Assembly (NCBI GenBank): GCA_021805565.1
Contig: JAJZFA010000058.1
Coordinates: 1-43,497, forward strand
Origin: Pseudomonadota bacterium
GTDB taxonomy: Bacteria; Pseudomonadota; Alphaproteobacteria; Acetobacterales; Acetobacteraceae
Length of the DNA stretch: 43,497 nucleotides
Reading direction: 5' to 3'
Shown: piece by piece, positions 25,153 through 35,159 of the stretch
Numbering within the stretch: position 1 is the first letter of the stretch
Layout of the letters: each line of letters starts with the position of its first letter
Translations under genes and position numbers: made by a program
The notes under the pieces: generated by a model
Told to the model about the DNA's origin: nothing
Seen by the model: the letters and a program-made list of their open reading frames with translations, nothing else
The model's database searches: none

Positions 25153-26814
25153 ATGGCGAATGACACCGGCACGACCGAACTGCTGGACCTGTGCGGCAAC
25201 GCCCTGACCCTGGCGGAGCAGATCGGCGAAGCGTCGCGTCAGACCGTGTCGGATCTGGTGTCCGTAAACGGTAAGCCGGACGCCGCATTGGTCGATGTGC
25301 ATCAACTCGCGGCGCACGGCTTCGCGTGGCAGGCAACCTATGTCGAGGCACTGCGCCAGACGCTCCGCTGGGCTCGCGATCTTTCCGCGGGCGGCGGTTT
25401 CACCGATGTCGAAGCCGCGATCCTGCGGCTGGGATTCGCGGAATACCTCGCGCAACTCACGGGCGGCATCCCGATCAGCCAGACCGAGATGGTTCGCCCA
25501 TCCGATGCCGGGGTTTCGGCCGCGACGGTGCTGCACGTTCTGACAAACCCGGCGGCGGTGCGACTGTCCGATCCGGCGGACCTGAACGCCGCGCGCCAGT
25601 GCCTGGCCGCCGCCGCCATCGACGGCCGCTTCGGCGACGTGGGCATCGCGGACGAAACCATCGCCGCGATTCGCGACCAGTTCCTGCGCTATGCCGCGAC
25701 CGAGATCGCGCCGCATGCGCAGGGGTGGCACCAGCGGGACGAACTGATCCCGATGCCGGTGGTGAAACAATTGGCCGAAATGGGGGTGTTCGGCCTGACG
25801 GTGCGCGAGGAAGACGGTGGCAGCGGGCTGGGCAAGATCGCGATGTGCGTCGTGTCCGAGGCCCTGAGCGGCGGTTATATCGGCGTCGGGTCGCTGGGTA
25901 CGCGGGCGGAAATCGCCGCCGAACTAATCGGTATCGCCGGAACGCCGGCTCAGAAGGCGCGCTGGCTGCGGCCGATCGCCACCGGCGCGATCCTGCCGAC
26001 GGCGGTGTTCACCGAACCCAATACCGGGTCCGACTTGGGCAGCCTGCGAACACGGGCGGTGCGCGACGGCGATTATTATTACGTCACCGGGGCAAAGACC
26101 TGGATCACCCACGGGTCGCGCTCGGACCTCATGACGTTGCTGGTGCGCACCGACCCAGCGGCGCCGGGCTATCGCGGGCTGTCCATGCTGCTGGCGGAAA
26201 AGCCCCGTGGCACCGATGAAAACCCGTTTCCGGCACAAGGCATGACCGGCAGCGAAATCCCGGTACTGGGATACCGCGGGATGAAGGAATACGAAATCGG
26301 CTTCGAGAACTTCAAGGTTCCTGTCGCCAACCTGCTGGGCGGGGCCGAGGGCCAGGGATTCAAGCAGTTGATGGAAACCTTCGAGAGCGCCCGCATCCAA
26401 ACCGGCGCCCGCGCCCTGGGCGTGGCGCAAAACGCCCTGGAAATCGGTGCGGCCTATGCCAGGGACCGCCAGCAGTTCGGCAAGACGATCGTCGCGTTTC
26501 CGCGGGTCGCCAACAAAATCGCCTGGATGGCGACCGAAACAATGCTGGCCAGGCAACTCACCTATTTCGCCGCTCGGCAAAAAGACAGCGGCCAGCGGTG
26601 CGACATCGAAGCCGGCATGGCCAAGCTGCTGGCCGCCCGCGTCGCATGGTCGAACGCCGACAGCGCGCTGCAAATTCACGGCGGCAACGGCTATGCCATC
26701 GAATATCCGATCAGTCGCGTGCTGTGCGACGCCCGCATTTTGTCGATCTTCGAGGGCGCGGCCGAAATTCAGGCCCAGGTGATCGCGCGCGGATTGCTGG
26801 GGCGGCGGAATTAG
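25153..26814 (+). CDS. mcd: (2S)-methylsuccinyl-CoA dehydrogenase
   Basis: Oxidises (2S)-methylsuccinyl-CoA to mesaconyl-C1-CoA in the ethylmalonyl-CoA pathway of acetate assimilation, using FAD. At 553 residues it is much longer than ordinary acyl-CoA dehydrogenases (about 380) and has the N-terminal extension (about 1-160) that marks Mcd. The core has FTEPNTGSDLGSLRTRA and TGAKTWITHG for flavin binding, QFGKTI, the QIHGGNGYAIEYPISRVLCDAR block, and FEGAAEIQ with Glu534 as the expected base. A short AAGG precedes the ATG at 25153. It is in tandem with mct and probably co-transcribed. Confidence 0.92.
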   Translation: MANDTGTTELLDLCGNALTLAEQIGEASRQTVSDLVSVNGKPDAALVDVHQLAAHGFAWQATYVEALRQTLRWARDLSAGGGFTDVEAAILRLGFAEYLAQLTGGIPISQTEMVRPSDAGVSAATVLHVLTNPAAVRLSDPADLNAARQCLAAAAIDGRFGDVGIADETIAAIRDQFLRYAATEIAPHAQGWHQRDELIPMPVVKQLAEMGVFGLTVREEDGGSGLGKIAMCVVSEALSGGYIGVGSLGTRAEIAAELIGIAGTPAQKARWLRPIATGAILPTAVFTEPNTGSDLGSLRTRAVRDGDYYYVTGAKTWITHGSRSDLMTLLVRTDPAAPGYRGLSMLLAEKPRGTDENPFPAQGMTGSEIPVLGYRGMKEYEIGFENFKVPVANLLGGAEGQGFKQLMETFESARIQTGARALGVAQNALEIGAAYARDRQQFGKTIVAFPRVANKIAWMATETMLARQLTYFAARQKDSGQRCDIEAGMAKLLAARVAWSNADSALQIHGGNGYAIEYPISRVLCDARILSIFEGAAEIQAQVIARGLLGRRN

Positions 26815-26889
26815 CCAACCGGCGCATATCGACACCGAACCGGAACCCTGCCTAAGCTACCCGCCGGTAGGAAAATCAGGGGACGATCG

Positions 26890-28101
26890 ATGAAATTCGG
26901 CATTTTTTACGAACTGCAATGCCCACGCCCATGGGAAGCGGACACCGAACACAAGCTGTATCAAAATGCGCTGTCGCAGGTCGAACTGGCCGATAAACTC
27001 GGTTATCACTATGCGTGGGAGGTGGAACATCACTTCCTGGAGGAATATTCGCATTCTCCGCAGCCAGAGGTCTTCCTGGCCGCCGCCAGCCAGCGCACCA
27101 AACAGATACGGCTGGGCCACGGCATCATCCAACTGACGACAAACCACCCGTCGCGCGTGGCGGAGAAAGTCGCCTGCCTCGATCTGGTCAGCAACGGGCG
27201 GGTCGAATTCGGCATGGGCGAGGGTGCCAGCATCACCGAACTCGGCCCGTTCGATCGCGGAATGGAAGACAAACGCGCGGTCTGGGAAGACGGCGTACGC
27301 TGCGTGCTGCCCATGTTCAAGGATGGCGGCTGGGAATACGACGGCCCGTATTTCAAATTCCCGCTCCGTAACGTCCTGCCGAAACCGATTCAGAAGCCGC
27401 ATCCGCCGCTGTGGGTCGCCTGTTCGCAGTTGGAAACGATCGAGATGGCCGGGCGCTGCGGCATCGGCGCGCTGGGGTTTCAGTTCCTATCGGCGGAAAT
27501 GGCGCATGCCTGGGTGCATGCCTATTACAATTCGTTCGTGCTGCGGCAGAAGAAGCTGGCCGATTATCAGGCCAACTGCAACATCGCCATGGTCAGCTAT
27601 TTCATGTGCGCCGATACCGATGAGGAAGCGCGCCACCGAGCGGATGGGGTAACGTTTTTTCAGTTTTCGCTGGCGTATTATAGTAGTTCGCGTAACCGGG
27701 AACGGGCAGCGCCGGGAACGGTCAGTCTTTGGGAAGAATACCTGAAGTGGAAGACCGCCAACCCCGAACTCGCGGAAAAGGCGCTGACCGGCGGCCTGAT
27801 CGGGTCGCCCGAGACCATCCGCAAGAAGCTTCGGCGGTTCGAGGCATCGCATGTCGATCAGATTATCCTGCTGAACCAGGCGGGCAAGAACAGTCATCCG
27901 CATATTTGCGAAAGTCTGGAGCTGTTTGCCAAGGAGGTCATGCCCGAATTCGTTGGTAAGGAACCCGCACACCAGGAATGGAAACGACAGGTTCTCAGCC
28001 GGGAAATCGAGTTGGAAGATATCGACACCACGCCTTACAAGGATCGCGCCGGGGTTGGCAAAGGTGTCGCGATCGGCAATCTGGCCACCGCGGCGGAGTA
28101 A
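26890..28101 (+). CDS. Luciferase-like flavin-dependent monooxygenase (LLM class)
   Basis: A 403-residue protein of the bacterial luciferase-like family, which uses reduced flavin and O2. It opens with MKFGIFYELQCP, then shows AWEVEHHF (the usual W-x-x-E-H-H region), IRLGHGIIQLTTNHPSRVAEKVACLDLVSNGRVEFGMGEG, and LIGSPETIRKKL near residue 300, all typical. GGGGA lies about 8 nt before the ATG at 26890. It follows mcd by 75 bp on the same strand and might share its transcript. The substrate is unknown. Confidence 0.9.
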   Translation: MKFGIFYELQCPRPWEADTEHKLYQNALSQVELADKLGYHYAWEVEHHFLEEYSHSPQPEVFLAAASQRTKQIRLGHGIIQLTTNHPSRVAEKVACLDLVSNGRVEFGMGEGASITELGPFDRGMEDKRAVWEDGVRCVLPMFKDGGWEYDGPYFKFPLRNVLPKPIQKPHPPLWVACSQLETIEMAGRCGIGALGFQFLSAEMAHAWVHAYYNSFVLRQKKLADYQANCNIAMVSYFMCADTDEEARHRADGVTFFQFSLAYYSSSRNRERAAPGTVSLWEEYLKWKTANPELAEKALTGGLIGSPETIRKKLRRFEASHVDQIILLNQAGKNSHPHICESLELFAKEVMPEFVGKEPAHQEWKRQVLSREIELEDIDTTPYKDRAGVGKGVAIGNLATAAE

Positions 28102-28273
28102 GGCGCGCGTGCCACGGGGCGGCCCGCGTGGGATCGCCGCGGGTCGCCCGCCCGGGCGGCTTTCAGGCTGCTTGAGGCATGTCGCACATTCGGACACGGT
28201 TTGCCGCCGCTCAGGCCGAAGCAGCCGGGCGGCACCTCTTGCCCCGCCGAACAAACCTTGCCACCACGCGGCG

Positions 28274-29065
28274 ATGAACGCACCGATTGCCGCGCTGGTT
28301 CGCCGCCACGATCCCGATCGGTTTCTAACCGCGCTGTTCGCCCCGCCGGATCGGCGGGACGCGCTGCTGACGCTATATGCCTTCAACCACGAACTGGCTC
28401 GGGCACGCGAAGTCGCCAGCGAACCGGCGCTGGCGCTGATCCGCTTGCAATGGTGGCGCGAGGTCGTGGAAGGCGAGGCCAAACGACATGAGGTCGCAAC
28501 CCCGCTTTCGGACGCGATCGCGGCAGGCAGGCTGGATCCAGCCTTGCTGCTGGGTCTGATCGATGCCCGCGAAACGGAGGTGCATGGTGAATTCGAAACG
28601 CTGGCGGACTGGCATGCCTGGCTGATGGCCGGGGCCGGGGGGCTTGCCGTTGCCGCCGCCGCCGCGCTGGGTGCGCCCGGCCCCGAGGCGTTGCGTCCGT
28701 TCGGTGCGGCCTATGGGGTGGCGGGACTGGCGCGCACCGCCGGTCTGCTGGCGGCGCAGGGCACCTGCCTGTTGCCGCACGATCTGCTGACCCGGCATGG
28801 CCTGTCGTCCGAGGCGTTTATCGCCGATCCCGCGTCCGCCGCCGCGCGCGCCGCCATGGACGATATCGTGCGGCAGGGGCGCGCGCTGCTTGCCGCGGCG
28901 GCAGCGGTGGTGCTGCCGTCCGTGGCGGTGCCGGCTGCCCTGCCGGCGGTACTGGCTCGGCGCGATCTGGCACGGTGGCCGGCTGTGGCGATGCCCCGGC
29001 GCCTGGGGGACCGGTTGGCCGTGGTATTCGCCGCGATGTCCGGGCGGGTTTTACCGGCCGGTTAG
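28274..29065 (+). CDS. Squalene/phytoene synthase-like protein (NDUFAF6-like), Asp motifs missing
   Basis: A 263-residue protein with the trans-isoprenyl synthase fold. It shows LLTLYAFNHELARAREVASEPALALIRLQWWREVVEG, which resembles bacterial relatives of the mitochondrial assembly factor NDUFAF6. The two Asp-rich motifs that bind diphosphate in active squalene and phytoene synthases are not seen: the first position reads NHELA, and the second region reads YGVAGLARTAGLLAAQGTCLLP with no Asp pair. It is therefore unlikely to be a carotenoid enzyme. A role in respiratory complex I assembly is possible by analogy (inference). The ATG at 28274 gives the normal N-terminus. Confidence 0.82.
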   Translation: MNAPIAALVRRHDPDRFLTALFAPPDRRDALLTLYAFNHELARAREVASEPALALIRLQWWREVVEGEAKRHEVATPLSDAIAAGRLDPALLLGLIDARETEVHGEFETLADWHAWLMAGAGGLAVAAAAALGAPGPEALRPFGAAYGVAGLARTAGLLAAQGTCLLPHDLLTRHGLSSEAFIADPASAAARAAMDDIVRQGRALLAAAAAVVLPSVAVPAALPAVLARRDLARWPAVAMPRRLGDRLAVVFAAMSGRVLPAG

Positions 29066-29157
29066 GTCCGCGGCGGCGTGTCACACTGTATAACCTGGGC
29101 AGGGTCGCGGTATCAGCGATTGCACTGTGATCTTCACGTGTCTAACTTGCCCAAATC

Positions 29158-30249
29158 ATGAGCAACTGTCGTTCGCAAACCACACTCAAAGCCGCCGGAT
29201 CATGCGATCTGCGTCCGATCGACCTTGGATCGGGTGTCCGGATCGAAACGCCGGTCATTCTGGCGCCGATGTCCGGCGTTACCGACCTGCCGTTCCGGCG
29301 CGCCGCCAAGCAACTCGGCGCCGGAATGGTGGTGTCGGAAATGATCGCGTCCTGGGCGATGATCCGGGAAAACCGGAAGACGCTGGGCATGGCGGAAATC
29401 GACGGATGCGGCGGCGTGTCGGCCGTGCAACTCGCCGGCTGCGATCCCGTCGCGATGGCCGAAGCCGCTCGTTTGGCCGTCGATAAGGGCGCGCATCTGA
29501 TCGACATCAATTTCGGCTGTCCGGTGAAGAAGGTCGCGGTGGGCCAGGCCGCCGGATCGGCGCTGATGCGCGACGAGGGTGCGGCCGCGGCCATCCTTCA
29601 GGCAACGGTCAGGGCGGTTTCGGTGCCGGTGACGCTGAAAATGCGTATGGGCTGGGACCACGCGAACCTCAATGCGCCCCGCCTGGCGCGTATCGCCCAG
29701 GATGCGGGGATCCGCATGGTGACGGTGCATGGCCGCACCCGGCAAATGTTCTATACCGGCACCGCCGACTGGGCGTTCGTGCGGCAGGTGAAGGACGCCA
29801 CCAGCCTGCCCGTGATCGTCAACGGCGACATCCTGACCGAGGACGACGCGGCGGATGCGCTGGCACAATCGGGCGCCGATGGCGTGATGATCGGGCGCGG
29901 CTGCTATGGCCGGCCCTGGTTTCTGGCACAGGCCGCGCATTTTCTGCGCACCGGCCTGCGACGGCCGGATCCGTCGCTGGACCAGCAGAAAACCATCCTG
30001 CTGGACCATTATCGAACCATGCTGGAACAGTTCGGCATTGGCCCAGGCATGCGGCTGGCCCGCAAACATCTGTCCTGGTATTCGCGCGGCCTGCCGGGAT
30101 CGGCGGAATTTCGCGCCGCCGTGAACCGGATGGCCGACGCCAGCGCGGTCATTGCGCTGATCGATCGGTTTTACGATCCGCTGATCGCGCGCGGCGTCAC
30201 CCGGACGCCGGCCGGATACGGCGATTTTCCCGCCGCGGAGGCGGCATGA
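29158..30249 (+). CDS. dusB: tRNA-dihydrouridine synthase B (NifR3)
   Basis: Reduces uridine in the D-loop of tRNA to dihydrouridine with FMN and NADPH. The 363 residues show the TIM-barrel family marks [14 protein letters not shown] (about 36-49), [19 protein letters not shown] with the catalytic Cys (about residue 122), KMRMGW, TVHGRTR, and [12 protein letters not shown] near the FMN phosphate. About 20 extra residues precede the usual start; the ATG at 29158 is kept because no closer start is better. The gene leads the ntrBC operon, as in Rhodobacter and Rhodospirillum, and overlaps ntrB by 4 nt (ATGA). Confidence 0.97.
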   Translation: MSNCRSQTTLKAAGSCDLRPIDLGSGVRIETPVILAPMSGVTDLPFRRAAKQLGAGMVVSEMIASWAMIRENRKTLGMAEIDGCGGVSAVQLAGCDPVAMAEAARLAVDKGAHLIDINFGCPVKKVAVGQAAGSALMRDEGAAAAILQATVRAVSVPVTLKMRMGWDHANLNAPRLARIAQDAGIRMVTVHGRTRQMFYTGTADWAFVRQVKDATSLPVIVNGDILTEDDAADALAQSGADGVMIGRGCYGRPWFLAQAAHFLRTGLRRPDPSLDQQKTILLDHYRTMLEQFGIGPGMRLARKHLSWYSRGLPGSAEFRAAVNRMADASAVIALIDRFYDPLIARGVTRTPAGYGDFPAAEAA

Positions 30250-31385
30250 GCGGGGTCGTGGCGAAAGCATCGCGCCTGTTAACCGGCCGCACCGGACGTC
30301 CGGCGGCTGACACGGCGGCCATCCTCAGCGCATTGCCGGTGCCGGTGATGCTGCTGGACGCGAACAACCGGTTTTGCCATGTCAATCATGCTGCCGAACA
30401 ATTCCTCGGCGTGTCGGCCAGTTGGCTGACCCAGCACCGGCTGGACGAAATGCTGCCGGCGGATAATCCGCTGTTCCTGCTGATCGAACAGGTGCGGACC
30501 ACCGAAGCAACCATTTCCGACCACGAACTGAACCTGGAAAGTCCCCGCCTGCACAAGCGGGGCATTACCGTCCTGGCCTCGCCGTTGCCGGAGGAACCCG
30601 GATCGGTCCTGCTGGTGATGCAGGATGCCTCGGCTGCGCGGGCGTTCGACCAGCAGCTCGCCTTTCGCGGCGCGGCACGCAGCGTGACCGGCATGGCGGC
30701 GATCCTGGCGCACGAGGTGAAAAACCCGCTATCGGGGATTCGCGGCGCGGCGCAACTGCTGGAATCCAGCGTCGGCCCGGCGGATCGCGAACTGGCCGAA
30801 CTGATCCGCGACGAGGCCGACCGGATCCGCGATCTGGTGGATCGGATGGAGGCGTTCGGGGAAAAGCCGATCGCCCGGACGGCGGTGAACATCCACCGGG
30901 TGCTGGAACATGTTCGCAAGCTGGCGCAATCCGGATTTGCCGCGCATATCCGGTTTCAGGAACTCTACGATCCGTCGCTGCCGCCGGTCTGGGCCAACCG
31001 CGATCAGCTTGTTCAGGTGGTGCTGAACCTGGTCAAGAACGCGGCGGAGGCGGTGACGCAGGATGGCATCGGCCACCCGGAAATCGTGTTGTCCACCGGG
31101 TTTCAGTACGGCATGCGCGTGGCCATACCGGGCACGTCCGAACGGTTGGATCTGCCGTTGTTGGTGTCGGTGCGCGACAATGGGCAAGGCATCCCCGAAG
31201 ATATCCGCCCGCATTTGTTCGAACCGTTCGTGACCTCGAAAAACACCGGCAGCGGCCTTGGGCTGTCGCTGGTCGCCAAGATCGTTGGCGACCACGGCGG
31301 GCTGATCGAGGTCGATAGCCGTCCGGGCCGCACCGAATTCCGCCTGCATTTGCCTGTCGTCAGCGAGAAAGATGCCGATCGATGA
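30246..31385 (+). CDS. ntrB: Nitrogen-regulation sensor kinase NtrB
   Basis: A 379-residue soluble histidine kinase/phosphatase that controls NtrC in response to PII proteins. An N-terminal PAS domain (about 22-130) is followed by the H-box [21 protein letters not shown] with phospho-accepting His156, and a HATPase domain with the N-box [20 protein letters not shown] and [12 protein letters not shown]. No membrane segment is present, as normal for NtrB. The start overlaps the dusB stop and the stop overlaps the ntrC start (both ATGA), so synthesis of the three proteins is coupled. Confidence 0.97.
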   Translation: MSGVVAKASRLLTGRTGRPAADTAAILSALPVPVMLLDANNRFCHVNHAAEQFLGVSASWLTQHRLDEMLPADNPLFLLIEQVRTTEATISDHELNLESPRLHKRGITVLASPLPEEPGSVLLVMQDASAARAFDQQLAFRGAARSVTGMAAILAHEVKNPLSGIRGAAQLLESSVGPADRELAELIRDEADRIRDLVDRMEAFGEKPIARTAVNIHRVLEHVRKLAQSGFAAHIRFQELYDPSLPPVWANRDQLVQVVLNLVKNAAEAVTQDGIGHPEIVLSTGFQYGMRVAIPGTSERLDLPLLVSVRDNGQGIPEDIRPHLFEPFVTSKNTGSGLGLSLVAKIVGDHGGLIEVDSRPGRTEFRLHLPVVSEKDADR

Positions 31386-32839
31386 CCTTGCCCACCGTTC
31401 TGATCGCCGACGACGACCGCTCCATCCGTACCGTACTGACCCAGGCGCTGGGGCGCGCGGGGTATCAGGTGCGGAGTACCGGAAACGCCGCGACGCTGTG
31501 GCGCTGGGTTGAAGACGGGGAAGGCGATCTGGTGATCACCGACGTGGTGATGCCGGACGAAAACGGGCTGGACCTGATCCCCAGGATAAAGCGGATCAGG
31601 CCGGAACTGCGCATCGTGGTCATGAGCGCGCAATCGACGCTGATGACGGCGGTGAAGGCAACCCAGCGCGGCGCGTTTGAGTATCTGCCGAAGCCGTTCG
31701 ACCTGCGGGAACTGCTGTCGGTGGTCGGCCGGGCCCTGGCGGCGCCGTCGGAACCGACATTCAGCCCGCCGGAGGCCAAGGACACCGAGGAACGCCTGCC
31801 GCTGATCGGCCGCAGCCCCGCGATGCAGGAAATATATCGCACAATCGCACGGCTGACGACCGCCGACCTGACAGTGATGATCAACGGCGAATCCGGCACC
31901 GGCAAGGAACTGGTGGCGCGCGCGCTGCACGATTATGGGAAACGCAGGGGCGGTTCGTTCGTTGCTATCAATATGGCAGCGATACCGCGCGAACTGATCG
32001 AGAGCGAATTGTTCGGGCATGAGCGTGGGGCCTTCACCGGCGCCACCAACCGGTCTCAAGGCCGGTTCGAGCAGGCCAATGGCGGCACGCTGTTCCTCGA
32101 TGAGATCGGCGATATGCCGCCGGAGGCGCAAACCCGGCTGTTGCGCGTACTCCAGGAAGGCGAGTTCACCAGTGTCGGCGGCCGTCAGCCGATCAAGGCC
32201 AATGTGCGGATCATCGCCGCGACCCACCGCGATTTGCGGCTGGCGATCCGCCAGGGACAGTTTCGCGAGGATCTGTTCTACCGGCTGAACGTGGTGCCGA
32301 TCCGCCTGCCGCCAGTGCGCGAACGGGCCGAGGATGTGCCGCTGCTGGCGCGACACTTCCTGGAGCGCGCGCGCGAAGATGGCCTGCCCGCCAAAAGCCT
32401 GGATCAAAGCGCGGTGGACCGCCTGAAACAGCACGGCTGGCCGGGCAATGTGCGGGAACTGGAAAACCTGATGCGGCGCCTGGCCGCGCTGTGCCCGGAA
32501 GACGTGATCAACGCCGCCATTATCGACGCCGAACTGGCCGACCCGATCACCTCGGCCGGCCCGGCGACGGCACCCGAGGCGGGCGGCGGGCCGGAAACCC
32601 TGTCCAGCGCGGTCGAGCGGCATATCAAGGCGTTCCTGGCCGCCCATAACGACGGCATGGGCGCGACCGACGTGTACGACAAGATCATCGCGGAGGTGGA
32701 ACGCCCGTTGATACGGCTGACCCTGGCCGCCACCCGCGGAAACCAGATCAAGGCCGCCTCCATGCTGGGCTTGAATCGCAACACGTTGCGAAAGAAGATT
32801 CGCGACCTGGAAATTCCAGTCGTGCGCGGGCTGATGTAA
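31382..32839 (+). CDS. ntrC: Nitrogen-regulation response regulator NtrC
   Basis: A sigma54 activator of 485 residues. The receiver has phospho-accepting Asp54 ([10 protein letters not shown]) and Lys104 (YLPKPF). The AAA+ domain has Walker A GESGTGKE (169-176), the sigma54-contacting loop GAFTGA (216-221) intact, Walker [10 protein letters not shown], and the [10 protein letters not shown] segment. A Fis-type helix-turn-helix closes the protein ([16 protein letters not shown]). It would switch on nitrogen-scavenging and perhaps nitrogen-fixation genes from sigma54 promoters. A matching promoter lies at the right end of this window, though a link is not shown. Confidence 0.98.
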   Translation: MTLPTVLIADDDRSIRTVLTQALGRAGYQVRSTGNAATLWRWVEDGEGDLVITDVVMPDENGLDLIPRIKRIRPELRIVVMSAQSTLMTAVKATQRGAFEYLPKPFDLRELLSVVGRALAAPSEPTFSPPEAKDTEERLPLIGRSPAMQEIYRTIARLTTADLTVMINGESGTGKELVARALHDYGKRRGGSFVAINMAAIPRELIESELFGHERGAFTGATNRSQGRFEQANGGTLFLDEIGDMPPEAQTRLLRVLQEGEFTSVGGRQPIKANVRIIAATHRDLRLAIRQGQFREDLFYRLNVVPIRLPPVRERAEDVPLLARHFLERAREDGLPAKSLDQSAVDRLKQHGWPGNVRELENLMRRLAALCPEDVINAAIIDAELADPITSAGPATAPEAGGGPETLSSAVERHIKAFLAAHNDGMGATDVYDKIIAEVERPLIRLTLAATRGNQIKAASMLGLNRNTLRKKIRDLEIPVVRGLM

Positions 32840-32879
32840 TGATCGCCCGCGGTTCGGCGCCAGCGCGCGTGAAGGCCCG

Positions 32880-35159
32880 ATGGTGGCCGGCATGAATGTC
32901 TCGCTGGAACCCGGTCGCCTGAAATCCGCGGCGCGCGATGTAATTTCGGAACCCCGATCGTCCCGAGCGGGGCAACTGGCCGATGTCTTTCTGGGCAAGG
33001 CGGTCACGCTGGTCTTGACCACGCTGGCGCTGATGGTCGGGCTAGCGACGTTTATCATCCTGGCACGCGGGTCGCCGCTGGGCTGGAAACCAGGTGTCGG
33101 CGTCGGGCTGGTCCTGGCGAATTTCTCTGTCCTACTGTTGCTTGGGGCGGTCGCCGCCGGACGGCTGACCCGCGTATGGGTCGAACGCCGCCGCGGATCG
33201 GCGGGATCGCGCCTTCACGTCCGGCTGGTGCTGCTGTTCAGCGGTGTCGCGGTCGCCCCGGCGATCGTCGTGGCGTGCTTCGCGGTAACCTTCTTTCATT
33301 TCGGTATTACAACGTGGTTCAACGACCCCGTGCGCACCGCGCTGGAAGAATCGCTGCAGGTCTCGCGCGGCTATCTGGACGAACATCGCGACAATATCCG
33401 GACGGTGGCGCTGGAAATGTCGAATGATCTGGCTCGCGCCGGCCGTTTTATGTCGGCCGATCCGACCGTGTTCGCCCAGGTGCTGGATACCCAGACCACA
33501 CTGCGCGGCCTGACCGAGGCGGTGATTTATGAGCCGACAACGGGCCAGGTGTTGGCGGTCGCCGGCATGTTCGTCGGCCTGGGGGTGGAGGCACCGCCGC
33601 AATCGGCCACGCAAAGCGCGTTGAATGGCGATGTCGCGGTGCTCAACGCCGGCGACGGAACACGAGTGCGGGCGGTGGTCCGGCTGGAATCGACGCCGCC
33701 GCTGATGCTGATGATCGGTCGCCCGATCGATCCGACCATCCTTGGCTATATGCAGCGCACGGCCCAGGCGGTCGCTGAATACCATCGCATGGATGAAAAC
33801 CGGTCCTGGTTGCAGATCGCATTTGCCTGGATCTTCGCCATGGTCGCGCTGCTGGTTCTGCTGGCCGCTGGATTGATCGGTCTGGTCATGGCCAATCAAA
33901 TCGCCCGGCCGGTGGGCATGCTGATCAGCGCGGCGGAACGGGTGCGCAGCGGCGACCTCAGCGTGCGGGTGCAGGAAGCCACCACCGGCGATGAACTGGC
34001 CGGCCTGTCGCGTGCCTTCAATCGCATGACCGGACAACTGGGCGCGCAACGATCCGAATTGATGGACGCCTATAGCCAGATCGACGAACGGCGGCGGTTT
34101 ACCGAAACCGTGCTGGCCGGCGTTTCCGCCGGCGTTATCGGCCTGGACGCGCACGGCCGCATCGAATTGCCCAACCGCACCGCCGATGAGTTGCTCGGTC
34201 TGGACCTGCTGGCGGCCACCGGCCATCCGCTGGCCAGTATCGTGCCCGAATTCGCCACCCTGTTCGCCGAGGTCGCGGCGTCCCCCGAAAAGGCGCGCAC
34301 GGCCGAAATCCAGACCGGGCCGCGCAACCACCAGCGTATATTGCTGGTTCGGATCGGCGCGGAACTGTCGGCCGGGCGCACCGACGGTTTCGTTGTCACA
34401 TTCGACGACATTACCGAATTGCAGTCGGCCCAGCGCAAGGCGGCGTGGGCCGACGTGGCCCGGCGGATCGCGCACGAGATCAAAAATCCGCTGACGCCTA
34501 TTCAACTTGCGGCGGAGCGGCTCAAACGGCGCTTCGCCAAGGAAATTCAGTCTGATCCAGATACGTTCGCGCAGTGCGCGGATACGATCATTCGCCATGT
34601 CGGCGATATCGGGCGTATGGTCGATGAGTTTTCCGCCTTCGCGCGGATGCCTCAACCGGTGATCAAGCCGGAGGATGTCGGCCTGATCGCGCGGGAGGCG
34701 CTGGTGCTGCAGAAAACCGCCCGTCCGGGAATCGAATGGACCTCGGATATTCCAGAACGCGGTCCGGTGCTGCGGTGCGACCGGCGGATGATGCGTCAGG
34801 CGCTGACGAATTTGTTGCAAAATGCCGCCGATGCGGTGGCGATGCGCGAAGGGGCGGCGCATATCGCGCTGTCGGTGCGCGACCTGCCCGACGGTGCATT
34901 ACTGAGTGTCGCCGACGATGGTATCGGATTGCCGAAGGAAGACCGATCCAGGTTGACCGAACCGTATGTCACGCACAAACCGAAGGGAACCGGCCTGGGA
35001 CTCGCGATCGTGAAGAAGATCATGGAAGACCACGGCGGGTCGTTGATACTGGAAGATGGGCCGGACGGTTTGGGAACCGTCGCGTCGCTGCTGCTGCCGC
35101 GAGCACAGGCGCCGGCCCGTCCGGGTGCTGAACTGATACAGGTGTCGGATGGCGCATGA
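32880..35159 (+). CDS. ntrY: Membrane sensor kinase NtrY
   Basis: A sensor kinase of 759 residues paired with NtrX. Three hydrophobic segments near the N-terminus (about 40-62, 72-94 and 116-140) precede a periplasmic region of roughly 160 residues, a fourth membrane segment (about 303-327), a HAMP linker, a PAS domain (about 400-505), and the kinase core with H-box RRIAHEIKNPLTPIQ, phospho-accepting His532, and GTGLGLAIVKKI. GAAGG sits close before the ATG at 32880; an ATG at 32892 is possible. The 3' end overlaps the ntrX start by 11 nt. In relatives it senses nitrogen or redox state. Confidence 0.97.
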   Translation: MVAGMNVSLEPGRLKSAARDVISEPRSSRAGQLADVFLGKAVTLVLTTLALMVGLATFIILARGSPLGWKPGVGVGLVLANFSVLLLLGAVAAGRLTRVWVERRRGSAGSRLHVRLVLLFSGVAVAPAIVVACFAVTFFHFGITTWFNDPVRTALEESLQVSRGYLDEHRDNIRTVALEMSNDLARAGRFMSADPTVFAQVLDTQTTLRGLTEAVIYEPTTGQVLAVAGMFVGLGVEAPPQSATQSALNGDVAVLNAGDGTRVRAVVRLESTPPLMLMIGRPIDPTILGYMQRTAQAVAEYHRMDENRSWLQIAFAWIFAMVALLVLLAAGLIGLVMANQIARPVGMLISAAERVRSGDLSVRVQEATTGDELAGLSRAFNRMTGQLGAQRSELMDAYSQIDERRRFTETVLAGVSAGVIGLDAHGRIELPNRTADELLGLDLLAATGHPLASIVPEFATLFAEVAASPEKARTAEIQTGPRNHQRILLVRIGAELSAGRTDGFVVTFDDITELQSAQRKAAWADVARRIAHEIKNPLTPIQLAAERLKRRFAKEIQSDPDTFAQCADTIIRHVGDIGRMVDEFSAFARMPQPVIKPEDVGLIAREALVLQKTARPGIEWTSDIPERGPVLRCDRRMMRQALTNLLQNAADAVAMREGAAHIALSVRDLPDGALLSVADDGIGLPKEDRSRLTEPYVTHKPKGTGLGLAIVKKIMEDHGGSLILEDGPDGLGTVASLLLPRAQAPARPGAELIQVSDGA

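Noticed and set aside
31103-33058. A 651-codon open frame on the minus strand opposite ntrC and the start of ntrY
   Set aside because: It is antisense to strongly conserved genes, its product is rich in Arg/Gln/His with no known motif, and GC-rich third positions explain such frames.
33132-34862. A 576-codon minus-strand frame opposite ntrY
   Set aside because: Same cause: a shadow of ntrY codon usage, with no recognisable domain.
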